Below the pieces are notes generated by a model that was not told where the DNA came from, did not search any database, and worked only from the letters and a program-made list of their open reading frames with translations. The position numbers and the translations under genes were made by a program. Shown piece after piece: positions 16,407-25,891 of a stretch of 64,000 nucleotides of DNA (position 1 is its first letter; the number at the start of each line of letters is the position of its first letter). The stretch comes from Streptomyces lydicus (GTDB lineage Bacteria; Actinomycetota; Actinomycetes; Streptomycetales; Streptomycetaceae). The stretch is from the NCBI RefSeq assembly GCF_000717345.1, contig NZ_JNZA01000006.1, positions 157,139 to 221,138 on the forward strand, given 5' to 3'.

Positions 16407-16682
16407 ATGAGCGTCAAGGTCCGCATCCCCACCATCCTCCGCACCTACACCGGCGGTGAGGCCGAGGTCACCGCCGAGGGCGCGACCCTCTCCGAGGTGA
16501 TCGCCGACCTGGAGAAGAACCACCAGGGCATCGCGGCCCGGGTGCTGGACGACACCGGCAAGCTGCGCCGCTTCGTGAACGTCTACGTCAACGACGACGA
16601 CGTGCGCTTCGAGCAGGGCCTGGAGACGGCGACCCCGGACGGTGCGGGCGTGTCGATCATCCCGGCGGTCGCCGGAGGCTGA
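16407..16682 (+). CDS. ThiS/MoaD-family sulfur carrier protein
   Basis: A 91-residue ubiquitin-fold protein (MSVKVRIPTILRTYTGG start, LSEVIADLEKNHQGI helix, RRFVNVYVNDDDVRF strands) ending in Gly-Gly (IIPAVAGG). The terminal Gly is adenylated and turned into a thiocarboxylate in such carriers. The usual partners are enzymes for molybdopterin, thiamine, cysteine (CysO with CysM) or homocysteine. No molybdenum or thiamine gene is near; the only partner is the SAM-controlled threonine-synthase-like gene upstream, so it probably supplies its sulfur. The ATG at 16407 has GGAAGG about 7 bases upstream. A strong terminator closes the unit. No activating ThiF/MoeB or JAMM protease gene is present in the window. 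Confidence 0.88.
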   Translation: MSVKVRIPTILRTYTGGEAEVTAEGATLSEVIADLEKNHQGIAARVLDDTGKLRRFVNVYVNDDDVRFEQGLETATPDGAGVSIIPAVAGG

Positions 16683-16746
16683 CCCGCAGGCGCGGCGCGC
16701 GCCCGGGAGGGTGCAGTAATTGCGCCATCTCTTTCCCCTTCTTGAC

Positions 16747-16787
16747 CGGAATTGCCCCGTCCAGCCAAATCGGACGGGGCAATTCCG
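16747..16787 (+). terminator. Terminator after the sulfur carrier gene
   Basis: A perfect 16-base inverted repeat (16747-16762 with 16772-16787) with a 9-base loop, followed by CTTTCC. It ends the riboswitch-controlled two-gene unit. Confidence 0.85.
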
Positions 16788-17142
16788 CTTTCCGAAAGGG
16801 GATACCATCAGGGTGATCCCCCTCCGGATATCCCCGCGAGCATGCCGAGCGCAGTGGAAACCGCGGAGAGTTGTGCCCAAAGTGTGTGCGGTATTTGTCG
16901 CCTAAGTGCGCGTATGCCCGGCCCGACTTGCCCCGGAGAATCGGGATTTCATCGCATATTGCCGTTTCCCCGGCGCCAGAATTCTCGTCCGATTGACCTG
17001 TTGCGCTGGGCATCTGTCCAGATACATTCAGCGGCGGTCGACGCGTTCCGGCGCACACCCCACGGGCCTTTCGCGGGGTGAGGTCTGACCCGGGTCCGCG
17101 GAGTGCGGTCCTGCGCAAGGGCCAGTAATAGGGGAGTTAGGC
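16788..17142. other. Non-coding leader region of the cold-shock gene
   Basis: About 350 bases with clearly lower GC content than the surroundings (for example TTTCATCGCATATTGCCG and AGAATTCTCG). No gene is credible. It probably holds the promoter and a long 5' untranslated region of the cold-shock gene at 17143, as is usual for csp genes. TTGACC at about 16995 is a possible -35 element, but I see no convincing -10 at normal spacing. Confidence 0.5.
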
Positions 17143-17346
17143 ATGGCTCAGGGCACCGTCAAGTGGTTCAACGCGGAGAAGGGGTACGGCTTCATCGCGG
17201 TCGACGGTGGTGCGGATGTATTCGTCCACTACAGCGCGATCCAGATGGACGGTTACCGCACCCTTGAGGAGGGCCAGCGGGTCGAGTTCGAGATCTCGCA
17301 GGGCCAGAAGGGGCCGCAGGCGGACATGGTCCGGGTGGCCGGCTGA
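17143..17346 (+). CDS. Cold-shock protein (CspA family)
   Basis: A 67-residue single OB-fold cold-shock domain that binds single-stranded RNA and DNA, melting RNA structure. RNP1 (KGYGFIA) and RNP2 (VFVHY) are intact, after the canonical [13 protein letters not shown] opening. The length is standard for the family. AGGGG and GGAG-like purines lie upstream of the ATG, so the start is secure. The gene stands alone between two terminators and has a long AT-richer leader, typical of csp genes that regulate themselves after transcription. It belongs to the ScoF-type Streptomyces proteins. A second, longer cold-shock domain protein lies at 48088. Confidence 0.95.
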   Translation: MAQGTVKWFNAEKGYGFIAVDGGADVFVHYSAIQMDGYRTLEEGQRVEFEISQGQKGPQADMVRVAG

Positions 17347-17370
17347 GGCGCCGACCGACTGCTGCGTAGG

Positions 17371-17405
17371 GAAGGTCCGTACCCCTGGAGGGGGTGCGGG
17401 CCTTC
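17371..17405 (+). terminator. Terminator after the cold-shock gene
   Basis: A 15-base inverted repeat (17371-17385 with 17391-17405, two mismatched or G-U positions) with a TGGAG loop, 25 bases after the stop codon. Confidence 0.75.
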
Positions 17406-17489
17406 TGCCTGTCCGGGGCCCGGGCGGACCGCCCGCGCACCCGTGCGACGCGCCCCAGGAGTCCCCGACGCTTCCCCTGACGGCTTGCG

Positions 17490-17598
17490 CCCACCCGTCA
17501 CCCGGCCACCGCCCCTCATCGACGCTTCTTCGAAGCGGCTTGCTCCCACCCGTCGCCCGACCCCCACCCCTCATCGACGCTTCTTCGAAGCGGCTTGC
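17490..17598. repeat. 55-bp tandem repeat upstream of groEL2
   Basis: Two units, 17490-17544 and 17545-17598. Each has a 32-base part (CCCACCCGTC... to ...CCTCATCG) and a 22-base part with a small hairpin CGCTTC-TTC-GAAGCG. The 32-base part recurs, nearly identical, on the opposite strand at 34479-34510 inside the helicase gene. The end of the second unit supplies most of the left half of the first CIRCE element. Confidence 0.85.
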
Positions 17599-17620
17599 AC
17601 TCTCCATGCCCGAGTGCTAA
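17594..17620. promoter_or_regulatory. CIRCE element 1 (HrcA operator)
   Basis: CTTGCACTC (17594-17602), 9-base spacer, GAGTGCTAA (17612-17620). The right half is a perfect CIRCE half-site and the left matches 7 of 9. HrcA is the heat-shock repressor that binds such sites in front of groE genes. Confidence 0.75.
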
Positions 17621-17628
17621 TCATTGCG

Positions 17629-17655
17629 TTAGCACTCTCCCAGTGAGAGTGACAA
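17629..17655. promoter_or_regulatory. CIRCE element 2 (HrcA operator)
   Basis: TTAGCACTC (17629-17637), 9-base spacer, GAGTGACAA (17647-17655). The left half is perfect and the right matches 7 of 9. It lies 8 bases after CIRCE 1 and about 130 bases before the groEL2 start. Confidence 0.88.
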
Positions 17656-17674
17656 CGAAGGACCGGGTCGGTGA

Positions 17675-19405
<1,731 letters not shown>

Positions 19406-19435
19406 TCCCCGCGGATCACACGTCCAGACGTACGT

Positions 19436-19471
19436 CGGGGCGGCACCCTCCTCCCAGGGGGTGCCGCCCCG
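19436..19471 (+). terminator. Terminator after groEL2
   Basis: A perfect 13-base inverted repeat, 19436-19448 with 19459-19471, about 30 bases after the groEL2 stop codon; CATTTCC follows shortly after. Confidence 0.8.
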
Positions 19472-19704
19472 GCGGCATTTCCGGTACCTCCGCGGGCCGC
19501 TTCGCCTGCGTCCCGCGCCGCCCCGCTCCGGCTGCTGCCCGCGCCGCTTCACGAACGAGCCATACGAACGAGCCATGCGGCTCGCCGAGATCGTGGGGTC
19601 ATGACACGGTGATGGTTACTCTGTGCACCAGATCGCATGTGGACAGTGACCGAAGTGGATCACCGGGGCGTACGCGCTCCCCGCGATCCCGGCCGTGAAG
19701 GGGT

Positions 19705-20484
19705 GTGCGTGCACATCAGGAAGCACAGGGACACCACCGGTTCGCCCACGGACCACCGCTGATCATGTTCATCGGTGGACGGTCCTCGCGCCAGGCCCGC
19801 GGAACGGCACGCGCGGGCGCCCTGCTCTTCGCCGTGGCGGCGGTGCTCTACAACGGCTGGCTCCTGGAATTCCTGCTGCCGACCCACCTGGACCCACGCC
19901 ACTCGTACGTCAGCGAGCTCTACGCCGCAGACCAGCCCTTCCGGCCGCTCTTCGGCGGCATCGAGAGCGGCTGCGCGGTGCTCGTCATCATGGGCGCGCT
20001 GCTGGCCTGCGGCATCGCCCGCGGCGCCTGGACCCGGTACGGCTGCGCGGCCCTGGCCGGCCTCGGCCTGTCCTCCCTCGCCGACGTCCTGGTGCCGATG
20101 CGCTGCGCGCCCTCGGTGGAGCGCGCCTGCGAGGCGGTCCATCCGTGGCACACGGTCACCAGCGCCCTGGCCCACTTCTTCCTCTTCGCCTCGATGGCGC
20201 TGCTGAGCCGGGCCGCCGTGACCGACGGGTCCCGCAGCTCGCTGATCGGGCGCTGGGGCCCGCGGGTGCTCGCCGTGGCGCTGCCGTCCGCCATCTGCAC
20301 GGTGGGCCCGCTCTTCGGCCGTCCCGGCTGGCACGGCATTCCGCAGCGCATCCATCTGGTGCTGGTGGGCGTGTGGTTCACCCTGCTGGCGGCCGAGCTG
20401 GCGCGGGCGGCGGTACGGCGGCGGGACGAGGAGGGCGGCGGCCGGGGCCGGGCGCCCGAAGCGACGCCCATCGGCGCGCCCTGA
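19705..20484 (+). CDS. DUF998-family integral membrane protein
   Basis: Up to 259 residues with about six membrane helices and a conserved LDPRHSYVSELYAADQPFRPLF loop after the first helix, the mark of DUF998 proteins. Later segments include HTVTSALAHFFLFASMALL and a C-terminal helix followed by a charged tail. Function is unknown; some relatives are thought to act on lipids or small hydrophobic compounds, but no catalytic residues are proven. The start is uncertain: GTG 19705 has GAAGGGG only one base away, and ATG 19765 (MFIGGRSS) would still keep all helices. It lies alone between groEL2 and the FG-GAP gene. Confidence 0.65.
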   Translation: MRAHQEAQGHHRFAHGPPLIMFIGGRSSRQARGTARAGALLFAVAAVLYNGWLLEFLLPTHLDPRHSYVSELYAADQPFRPLFGGIESGCAVLVIMGALLACGIARGAWTRYGCAALAGLGLSSLADVLVPMRCAPSVERACEAVHPWHTVTSALAHFFLFASMALLSRAAVTDGSRSSLIGRWGPRVLAVALPSAICTVGPLFGRPGWHGIPQRIHLVLVGVWFTLLAAELARAAVRRRDEEGGGRGRAPEATPIGAP

Positions 20485-20652
20485 CACCCCTTCGCCTCTT
20501 CCCCTCCTGGCGGCTTCGTGTCGTCGTGTCTTCGCTTTTCCTCCGTGTCTCCTTCACGGGTTCGCTACAACCATCGTCGGGTTCCGCGGGTCTCCTGTTC
20601 ACCAACCGTGCAACGTCAACTGCCCTACGCGCACAGGGAGAACGAGCCCCGC

Positions 20653-22116
20653 ATGCCCAAGCATCTCCGTACGACCCTGGTCACCGCGGCCGCCACCGCG
20701 CTCGCGGCCGGACTGCTGACCGCGGCCACCGGCACCGCCTCGGCCGCGCCGGCCGCCAACGGCCGCCAGGGGGACTTCAACGGCGACGGCTACCGCGACC
20801 TCGCCGTCGCCGCGCCGGCCGCCACCGTCGACGGCAAGCAGCGCGCCGGTGCGCTCACCGTCCTCTACGGCTCGGCACACGGCATCGACGCCTCCCGGCA
20901 CGTCACCCTGAGCCAGAACTCCCCGGGGGTGCCGGGTGCGGCCGAGGCCGGCGACCTCTTCGGCGCGAGCCTGGCCGCAGGTGACTTCAACTCCGACGGG
21001 TTCGCCGACCTCGCCGTGTCTGCGCCGTACGAAGACGTCGCGGGCGACGCGGACGGCGGCACCGTGCAGATCCTGTGGGGCGCCGCGGGCGGACTCTCCG
21101 GCAGCGGCAGCGCCACCCTCGCCGATCCGGCGCCCTCCCGGCACGACCGCTTCGGCGCGGCCCTGGCCGCCGGCGACTTCGACCGGGACGGCACGGCCGA
21201 CCTCGCCGTCGGCACCTCCTCGTCGACGCTGCACGTCTTCAAGGGCGGCATCAGCAGGTCCGGCGCGCCCGGCGCGCACACGGCCATCGCGCTGCCGATC
21301 CTCGGGGAGGCCACCAACGGCATCCTCAACCTGACCGCCGGTGAGGTCACCGACCAGGGCTACACCGATCTCGTCGTCAGCGCCTACGACAACCGGAGCC
21401 CGTACTTCAACGTCAACTACTACCTGCCGGGCACCCCGGCGGGGCTGTCCGCGGCGCGCGCCCAGCGGCTGCCCGCGGGGATCATCACGGCCATCGGCGA
21501 TGTCACCGGCGACGGCTTCGGTGACCTCGTCACCGGTGTGCTCTTCGACGACAAGGTGCCCGGCAGCACCAAGGGCGGCAAGGTCAACGTCATCCACGGC
21601 TCGGCGTCCGGCCCGCGCATGGACCGGATCGAGACCATCACCCAGGAGTCCGGCGCGATCCCCGGCAGCTCCGAGACGGGCGACAAGTTCGGCTACGAGG
21701 TGAGCGTCGGCGACATCAACGGCGACGGTGTGCAGGACCTGGCCATCGGGGCCGCCACCGAGACCGTCGACGGGGCGAGCCGGACCGGCGCGGTCACCGT
21801 GCTGCGTGGCTCCCGGGCGGGCGTGGACACCGTCCACAACGTGCAGTACTTCCACCAGAACTCGCCGGGCGTTCCGGGAGCCAACGAGAAGGACGACCTC
21901 TTCGGTGGTGAGGTCTTCCTCTCCGACCTCAACGGCGACAAGAAGGCGGATCTGACCGTCGGGGCGACGTACGAGAACGGGGGCGACGGCGCGGTCATCA
22001 CCCTTCCCTCCGACGGCACCCGGCTGACCACGACGGGCTCGCGCTTCCTCGCGCCGTCGGCGGTGGGCCTCTCGACCGCGGGCGCGCCGCAGTTCGGCAG
22101 CATCATGGCGGGGTGA
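20653..22116 (+). CDS. Secreted FG-GAP repeat (integrin alpha-like) protein
   Basis: A 487-residue secreted protein with a clear signal peptide (MPKHLRTTLVTAAATALAAG, cleavage near ASAAPA). The mature part is a predicted seven-bladed beta-propeller with calcium-binding loops: DFNGDGYRDLAV, DFNSDGFADLAV, DFDRDGTADLAV, DVTGDGFGDLVT, DINGDGVQDLAI and DLNGDKKADLTV. Such FG-GAP proteins mediate binding at the cell surface or in the extracellular space; the ligand is unknown. There is no wall anchor, so it is probably released. ATG 20653 is chosen for its signal peptide and GGGAG 12 bases upstream; an extended frame begins at 20518 but gives a non-signal leader. Its 3' end overlaps murP (opposite strand) by 14 bases. 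Confidence 0.88.
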   Translation: MPKHLRTTLVTAAATALAAGLLTAATGTASAAPAANGRQGDFNGDGYRDLAVAAPAATVDGKQRAGALTVLYGSAHGIDASRHVTLSQNSPGVPGAAEAGDLFGASLAAGDFNSDGFADLAVSAPYEDVAGDADGGTVQILWGAAGGLSGSGSATLADPAPSRHDRFGAALAAGDFDRDGTADLAVGTSSSTLHVFKGGISRSGAPGAHTAIALPILGEATNGILNLTAGEVTDQGYTDLVVSAYDNRSPYFNVNYYLPGTPAGLSAARAQRLPAGIITAIGDVTGDGFGDLVTGVLFDDKVPGSTKGGKVNVIHGSASGPRMDRIETITQESGAIPGSSETGDKFGYEVSVGDINGDGVQDLAIGAATETVDGASRTGAVTVLRGSRAGVDTVHNVQYFHQNSPGVPGANEKDDLFGGEVFLSDLNGDKKADLTVGATYENGGDGAVITLPSDGTRLTTTGSRFLAPSAVGLSTAGAPQFGSIMAG

Positions 22117-23761
22117 GCGTGACCGGGGGCGCGGCGGCGGGGCGGGGCGCGGGCTGCGGGCCCGCCCCGGCGTCCGCGTCCGTGTCCGTGCCCTTGTCCT
22201 TGTCCTTGTTCGTGTCCTTCTCCGTGCCCGTGCCCGTTGGGGCCTGCGCGTCCGGGGCCGTGTTCAGTTCGGCCCGTTGCTGTGTGCCGAGGCCGAAGAA
22301 GTACGTGGCGAGGAAGCCGGTGACGTAGCCGACGGCGAGGCCCAGGGCGTAGACGACGAGCGTCGTGGCGAGGCCCTGGCCTCCCTTGACCAGGGGGAAC
22401 AGGGCCCAGCCCGAGGGGCCGATGGCGGTGGAGCCGACCGTGTCGCCGAGTTGGTTGAACAGGCCGATGAAGCCGCCGCCGCAGGCGCCGCCGAGGCAGG
22501 CGGTGAGGAAGGGGCGGCCCAGCGGGAGCGAGACGCCGTAGATCAGGGGCTCGCCGACGCCCAGCAGGCCGGCCGGGAGCGCGGACTTGATGGTCGTCCG
22601 CAGCGAACGGTTGCGGGGGAGCCGGAGGTAGAGGGCGAGGGCGGCGCCGACCTGGCCGGCGCCGGCCATGGCCAGGATCGGGAGCAGGACGGTGTAGCCC
22701 TGCTGCTGGATGAGGGTGGCGTGGATCGGGATCAGCGCCTGGTGCAGGCCGAGCATGACCAGGGGGAGGAAGAGGCCGCCGAGGAGGAAGCCGGCGAACG
22801 CGCCGCCGTGCGCCAGCAGCCAGGTGGCGAGGGTGCCGAGGGCGGTGGAGACCTCGCCGGCGACGTACATCAGGCCGAAGACCGTGACCAGGCCCGTGAC
22901 CAGGACCGTGACGGTCGGGGTGACCAGCACGTCCAGTGCCGCGGGGACGACCGCCCGGCACTTCTTCTCCACCTGGACGGCGAGCAGCGCGGCGGCCAGC
23001 GCACCGAGCACGCCGCCCTGCCCGGGGGAGAGGTGCTGGCCGAAGGCGGTGATGTGGGTGACGCCGGGGAAGACGATGACCGCGGCGACCGCGCCGCCCA
23101 GGACGGGCGTGCCGCCGAACTCCTTGGCGGTGTTGTGGCCGACGAAGACCGCGATCAGCGACATGAAGCCGGAGGCGAGGGCGGTGAGCGCGGGGACGAC
23201 GGCGGGCAGCCGGCCGAGGTTGGTGAGCAGGCCGCTGAGGCCGGCGATGATGCCGCAGCCGATCAGTGCCGGGATCAGCGGGACGAAGATGTTGGCGATC
23301 CGGCGCAGGAAGAGCTTGCCGGGGGTGGCGTTCCTGGCCTTCTGACGGGCCTTGAGTGCGGCGCCCCGGTCGGCCAGCTGCTCGGCGGTGATGGCGGACG
23401 CGGTGGTGGTGCCGAGTGCGGTGGTGGCGGGTGTGGTGGTGGCGTCCGCCGTGGTGGCGGGTGTGGCGGGCGCCGGTTCCGGTGCGGGCTCGGGGTGGCT
23501 GCGGGCCTGTTCCACCAGGCGTTCGAGCTCGGGGGTGACCCGGGCGACGGTCCCGGGGCCCAGCACGATCTGGTACGTGTCGTCCTCGACCACGCCCATG
23601 ACGGCCGGCAGTGCCCGGAGCGCCTCGTCGTGGACCAGTGAGCGGTCCCGGATGCCGAGGCGGAGCCGGGTCATGCAGTGGGCGACGGAGGTGACGTTCC
23701 CGGCGCCGCCGACGAGCGGGAGAAGCGCGGCGGCGGTGGCGCGGTTCGGGTCTTCGGACAT
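22103..23761 (-). CDS. murP: PTS EIIBC, probable N-acetylmuramic acid transporter
   Basis: Predicted phosphotransferase-system permease that imports and phosphorylates MurNAc to MurNAc-6-P. The 552-residue protein has an N-terminal EIIB domain with the phosphorylated Cys in HCMTRLRL, an Ala/Pro/Glu/Thr-rich linker (about 90-125), and a EIIC domain with about ten membrane helices, with GHNTAKEFGGTPVLGGAVAA among conserved parts. There is no EIIA domain, so it depends on a separate EIIA. It ends in a long Asp/Lys/Ala/Pro-rich tail. Order rpiR-murQ-murP on one strand with short gaps indicates one operon; this context supports MurNAc over sucrose or glucose. ATG 23761 has AAGG 7 bases upstream. 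Confidence 0.82.
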   Translation of the reverse strand: MSEDPNRATAAALLPLVGGAGNVTSVAHCMTRLRLGIRDRSLVHDEALRALPAVMGVVEDDTYQIVLGPGTVARVTPELERLVEQARSHPEPAPEPAPATPATTADATTTPATTALGTTTASAITAEQLADRGAALKARQKARNATPGKLFLRRIANIFVPLIPALIGCGIIAGLSGLLTNLGRLPAVVPALTALASGFMSLIAVFVGHNTAKEFGGTPVLGGAVAAVIVFPGVTHITAFGQHLSPGQGGVLGALAAALLAVQVEKKCRAVVPAALDVLVTPTVTVLVTGLVTVFGLMYVAGEVSTALGTLATWLLAHGGAFAGFLLGGLFLPLVMLGLHQALIPIHATLIQQQGYTVLLPILAMAGAGQVGAALALYLRLPRNRSLRTTIKSALPAGLLGVGEPLIYGVSLPLGRPFLTACLGGACGGGFIGLFNQLGDTVGSTAIGPSGWALFPLVKGGQGLATTLVVYALGLAVGYVTGFLATYFFGLGTQQRAELNTAPDAQAPTGTGTEKDTNKDKDKGTDTDADAGAGPQPAPRPAAAPPVTLTPP

Positions 23762-23834
23762 GTGGGTGCCTTGCTGTGGTGACGAACAAGGTGAGCGGGC
23801 CGGCGGGGGGCTCGGGCCCTCGGCGGTCGGGCGG

Positions 23835-24773
23835 TCAGAGATTTCTGGCGGCGGCCAGGGCGGCACGGAGGTGGCCGCCGGAGGCGTCGAGAAGGCGGGC
23901 GGCGGTCGGACCGTCGACGTCGCCGAGGAGGGTGAGGATGGCGTTCTTCACCTCGCCGTCCGTCCGGCTGAGCGCCGCTTCGATCTCCGGTTCGCCGGCG
24001 CCGGTGGCGAGCGCGACGATGCGACGGGAGCGGGCCCGCAGCTTGTCGTTGGAGGCGCGGACGTCGACCATCAGATTCCCGTAGGTCTTGCCCAGCCGGA
24101 TCATGGTGATCGTCGAGAGCATGTTGAGCACCAGCTTCTGGGCGGTGCCCGCCTTGAGGCGGGTCGAACCGGTCAGCAGCTCGGGGCCGACGACGACTTC
24201 GATGCCGTGCTCAGCGGCCGCGGCCAGGGCCGAACCGGCGTTGCAGGACAGGCCGATGGTCAGTGCGCCGCGGGTGCGGGCGTGCTCGACCGCGCCGACG
24301 GCGTACGGGGTGCGGCCGGAGGCGGAGATCCCCACGACGGTGTCGAGCGCGGTCAAGCCGATCGCGGAGAGGTCCTCGGCCGCGAGTTCCCGGCTGTCCT
24401 CGGCGCCCTCGACGGCGCTGACCAGCGCGGACGGGCCGCCCGCGATCAGGCCGAGGACCTGGGAGGGGTCGGTGTTGAAGGTCGGCGGGCACTCGCTGGC
24501 GTCCAGGACGCCGAGGCGGCCCGCCGTGCCGGCGCCGGCGTAGACGAGCCGGCCGCCGCGGGCCATCCGCGCGGCGGTGGCGTCGATGGCGGCGGCGATC
24601 TCCGGGAGGCGGGCGGCCACGGCGGCGGGGACGGCGGCGTCCTCGTCGTTCATCGTGCGGGCGATGTCGAGCGTGGAGCGGCGGTCGATCTCGGCGAGGT
24701 CGGGGCGGAACGCCTCGGTGGTGAGGGCGTCCAGCTGGGCGCGCAGGTCGGCGTGGTCGGCGGTGGAGGTCAT
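23835..24773 (-). CDS. murQ: N-acetylmuramic acid 6-phosphate etherase
   Basis: Cleaves the lactyl ether of MurNAc-6-P to give GlcNAc-6-P and D-lactate, the key step of MurNAc recycling; the product enters the NagA pathway encoded 18 kb away. The 312-residue SIS-domain protein shows EIDRRSTLDIARTMNDED, YAGAGTAGRLGVLDASECPPTF with the catalytic Glu region, GISASGRTPYAVGAVEHAR, and TRLKAGTAQKLVLNMLST, all hallmarks of MurQ. It is the middle gene of rpiR-murQ-murP. ATG 24773 has GGAAAGAG about 10 bases upstream. Function is highly likely. Confidence 0.94.
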   Translation of the reverse strand: MTSTADHADLRAQLDALTTEAFRPDLAEIDRRSTLDIARTMNDEDAAVPAAVAARLPEIAAAIDATAARMARGGRLVYAGAGTAGRLGVLDASECPPTFNTDPSQVLGLIAGGPSALVSAVEGAEDSRELAAEDLSAIGLTALDTVVGISASGRTPYAVGAVEHARTRGALTIGLSCNAGSALAAAAEHGIEVVVGPELLTGSTRLKAGTAQKLVLNMLSTITMIRLGKTYGNLMVDVRASNDKLRARSRRIVALATGAGEPEIEAALSRTDGEVKNAILTLLGDVDGPTAARLLDASGGHLRAALAAARNL

Positions 24774-24829
24774 TGCTCGGCGGCTCTTTCCGGAAGTCGG
24801 GCGCGGGGGCGGGGCCGCGCCGGGCCACG

Positions 24830-25762
24830 TCAGGGCTGGTGGCGGTGGGCCAGGGCCTCGTACGAAGCGGAGAGCGCCGGGGCGGCGGTCTCGTAGGTGC
24901 GCTGGGCGACGCCTATGAAGAGGCAGTCGACGACCAGCAGCTGACTGGTCCGGGAGGACATCGCGGCGGGGCGCAGCTCGCTCTCGCGGGCCGTGGACGT
25001 GGTCAGGATGTGGTCGGCGTAGGCGGCGATCTCGCCGTCGGGGCGGCCCGTGATGGCGATGGTCGTGGCGCCGTGGTCGAAGGCCACCCGCAGGGGCTCT
25101 ATGACGTCGGTGGTGCGACCGGAGTGGGTGATGGCGATGGCCACGTCGCCGGTGCGCATCTGCACGGCGTTGGTCACGGCGAGGTGCGGGTCCGCGTGGG
25201 CGTGCGCGATCAGCCCGATGCGCAGCAGCTTCTGGACGAGGTCCTGGCCGACGAGGCTGGACGCGCCGATGCCGTAGACGTCGATGCGGCGGGCGGTGGA
25301 GAGGGCGGCGACGGCCGCTTCGAGCTGGCTGACGTCCAGGCCGGCCGCGGTGTCGGCCAGGCACTGCTGCTCCTCCTGCGCGAGCTTCGCGACCACGTCG
25401 ACCAGGGAGTCGTCGACCGCTATGTCGGCCGTGACGGCGGGTGCGCCGCCGGCGGCCTGCTGGGCGGCGAGCGCGGCGAGCGCGAGACGCAGGTCGCGGT
25501 AGCCCGGGTAGCCCAGCAGCCGGGAAGTCCTTACGACGGTCGCTTCGCTGGTGCCCGTACGCTCCGCGAGGCCGGTGACGGTGAGCGCGGCGCAGCCGGC
25601 CGGGTCGCTCGCGACGGTCTCGGCGACCCGCTGCATGGAGCGGGTCATCGTCGGCGCGAGCGTACGGACCTTGGCGGCCAGCGCCGCGGGGGCGGGTGGT
25701 GCCGGGGCCGGCCGCGTCTCGACGGCCACGCCCTTGAAAGTTTCCTTCACGCTGCTACTCAC
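24830..25762 (-). CDS. RpiR/MurR-family transcriptional regulator with SIS domain
   Basis: A 310-residue regulator: N-terminal HTH_6 domain (about 30-105, with TSEATVVRTSRLLGYPGYRDLR as the recognition part) and a C-terminal SIS phosphosugar-binding domain (about 135-280, with IDVYGIGASSLVGQDLVQ and ITHSGRTTDVIEPL). It probably represses its own operon and responds to MurNAc-6-P, the substrate of the adjacent MurQ. The GTG start has no Shine-Dalgarno sequence; a TTGACG/TACTTT promoter with 17-base spacing places the transcription start on the GTG itself, so the mRNA is probably leaderless. A palindrome overlaps the -10 element. A weaker palindromic copy lies within codons 5-10. Confidence 0.88.
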   Translation of the reverse strand: MSSSVKETFKGVAVETRPAPAPPAPAALAAKVRTLAPTMTRSMQRVAETVASDPAGCAALTVTGLAERTGTSEATVVRTSRLLGYPGYRDLRLALAALAAQQAAGGAPAVTADIAVDDSLVDVVAKLAQEEQQCLADTAAGLDVSQLEAAVAALSTARRIDVYGIGASSLVGQDLVQKLLRIGLIAHAHADPHLAVTNAVQMRTGDVAIAITHSGRTTDVIEPLRVAFDHGATTIAITGRPDGEIAAYADHILTTSTARESELRPAAMSSRTSQLLVVDCLFIGVAQRTYETAAPALSASYEALAHRHQP

Positions 25763-25765
25763 GCT

Positions 25766-25797
25766 TGAAAAGTAATTTCATCGCTCTCCCGCGTCAA
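25766..25797 (-). promoter_or_regulatory. rpiR-murQP promoter with overlapping palindromic operator
   Basis: On the minus strand: -35 TTGACG (25792-25797), 17-base spacer, -10 TACTTT (25769-25774), 6 bases, then the GTG start of rpiR. The palindrome TGAAATTACTTTTCA (25766-25780) covers the -10 and fits the TGAAA...TTTCA form of RpiR-family sites. A second, imperfect copy (TGAAGGAAACTTTCA) lies in the first codons at 25735-25749. Confidence 0.7.
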
Positions 25798-25891
25798 TAC
25801 TCCTCGCTGGGGGCTGTGGACAAACCGCCGGACCGCGGCGGGCTGTGGACAACGCCGGGCGCGCGGGTGCGGTCGGGAGACAATGGGGGAC

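Noticed and set aside
17612..17637. GAGTGCTAA-N8-TTAGCACTC as a single CIRCE
   Set aside because: The arms are in swapped order and the spacing is 8. The same half-sites fit two regular CIRCE elements with N9 spacing.
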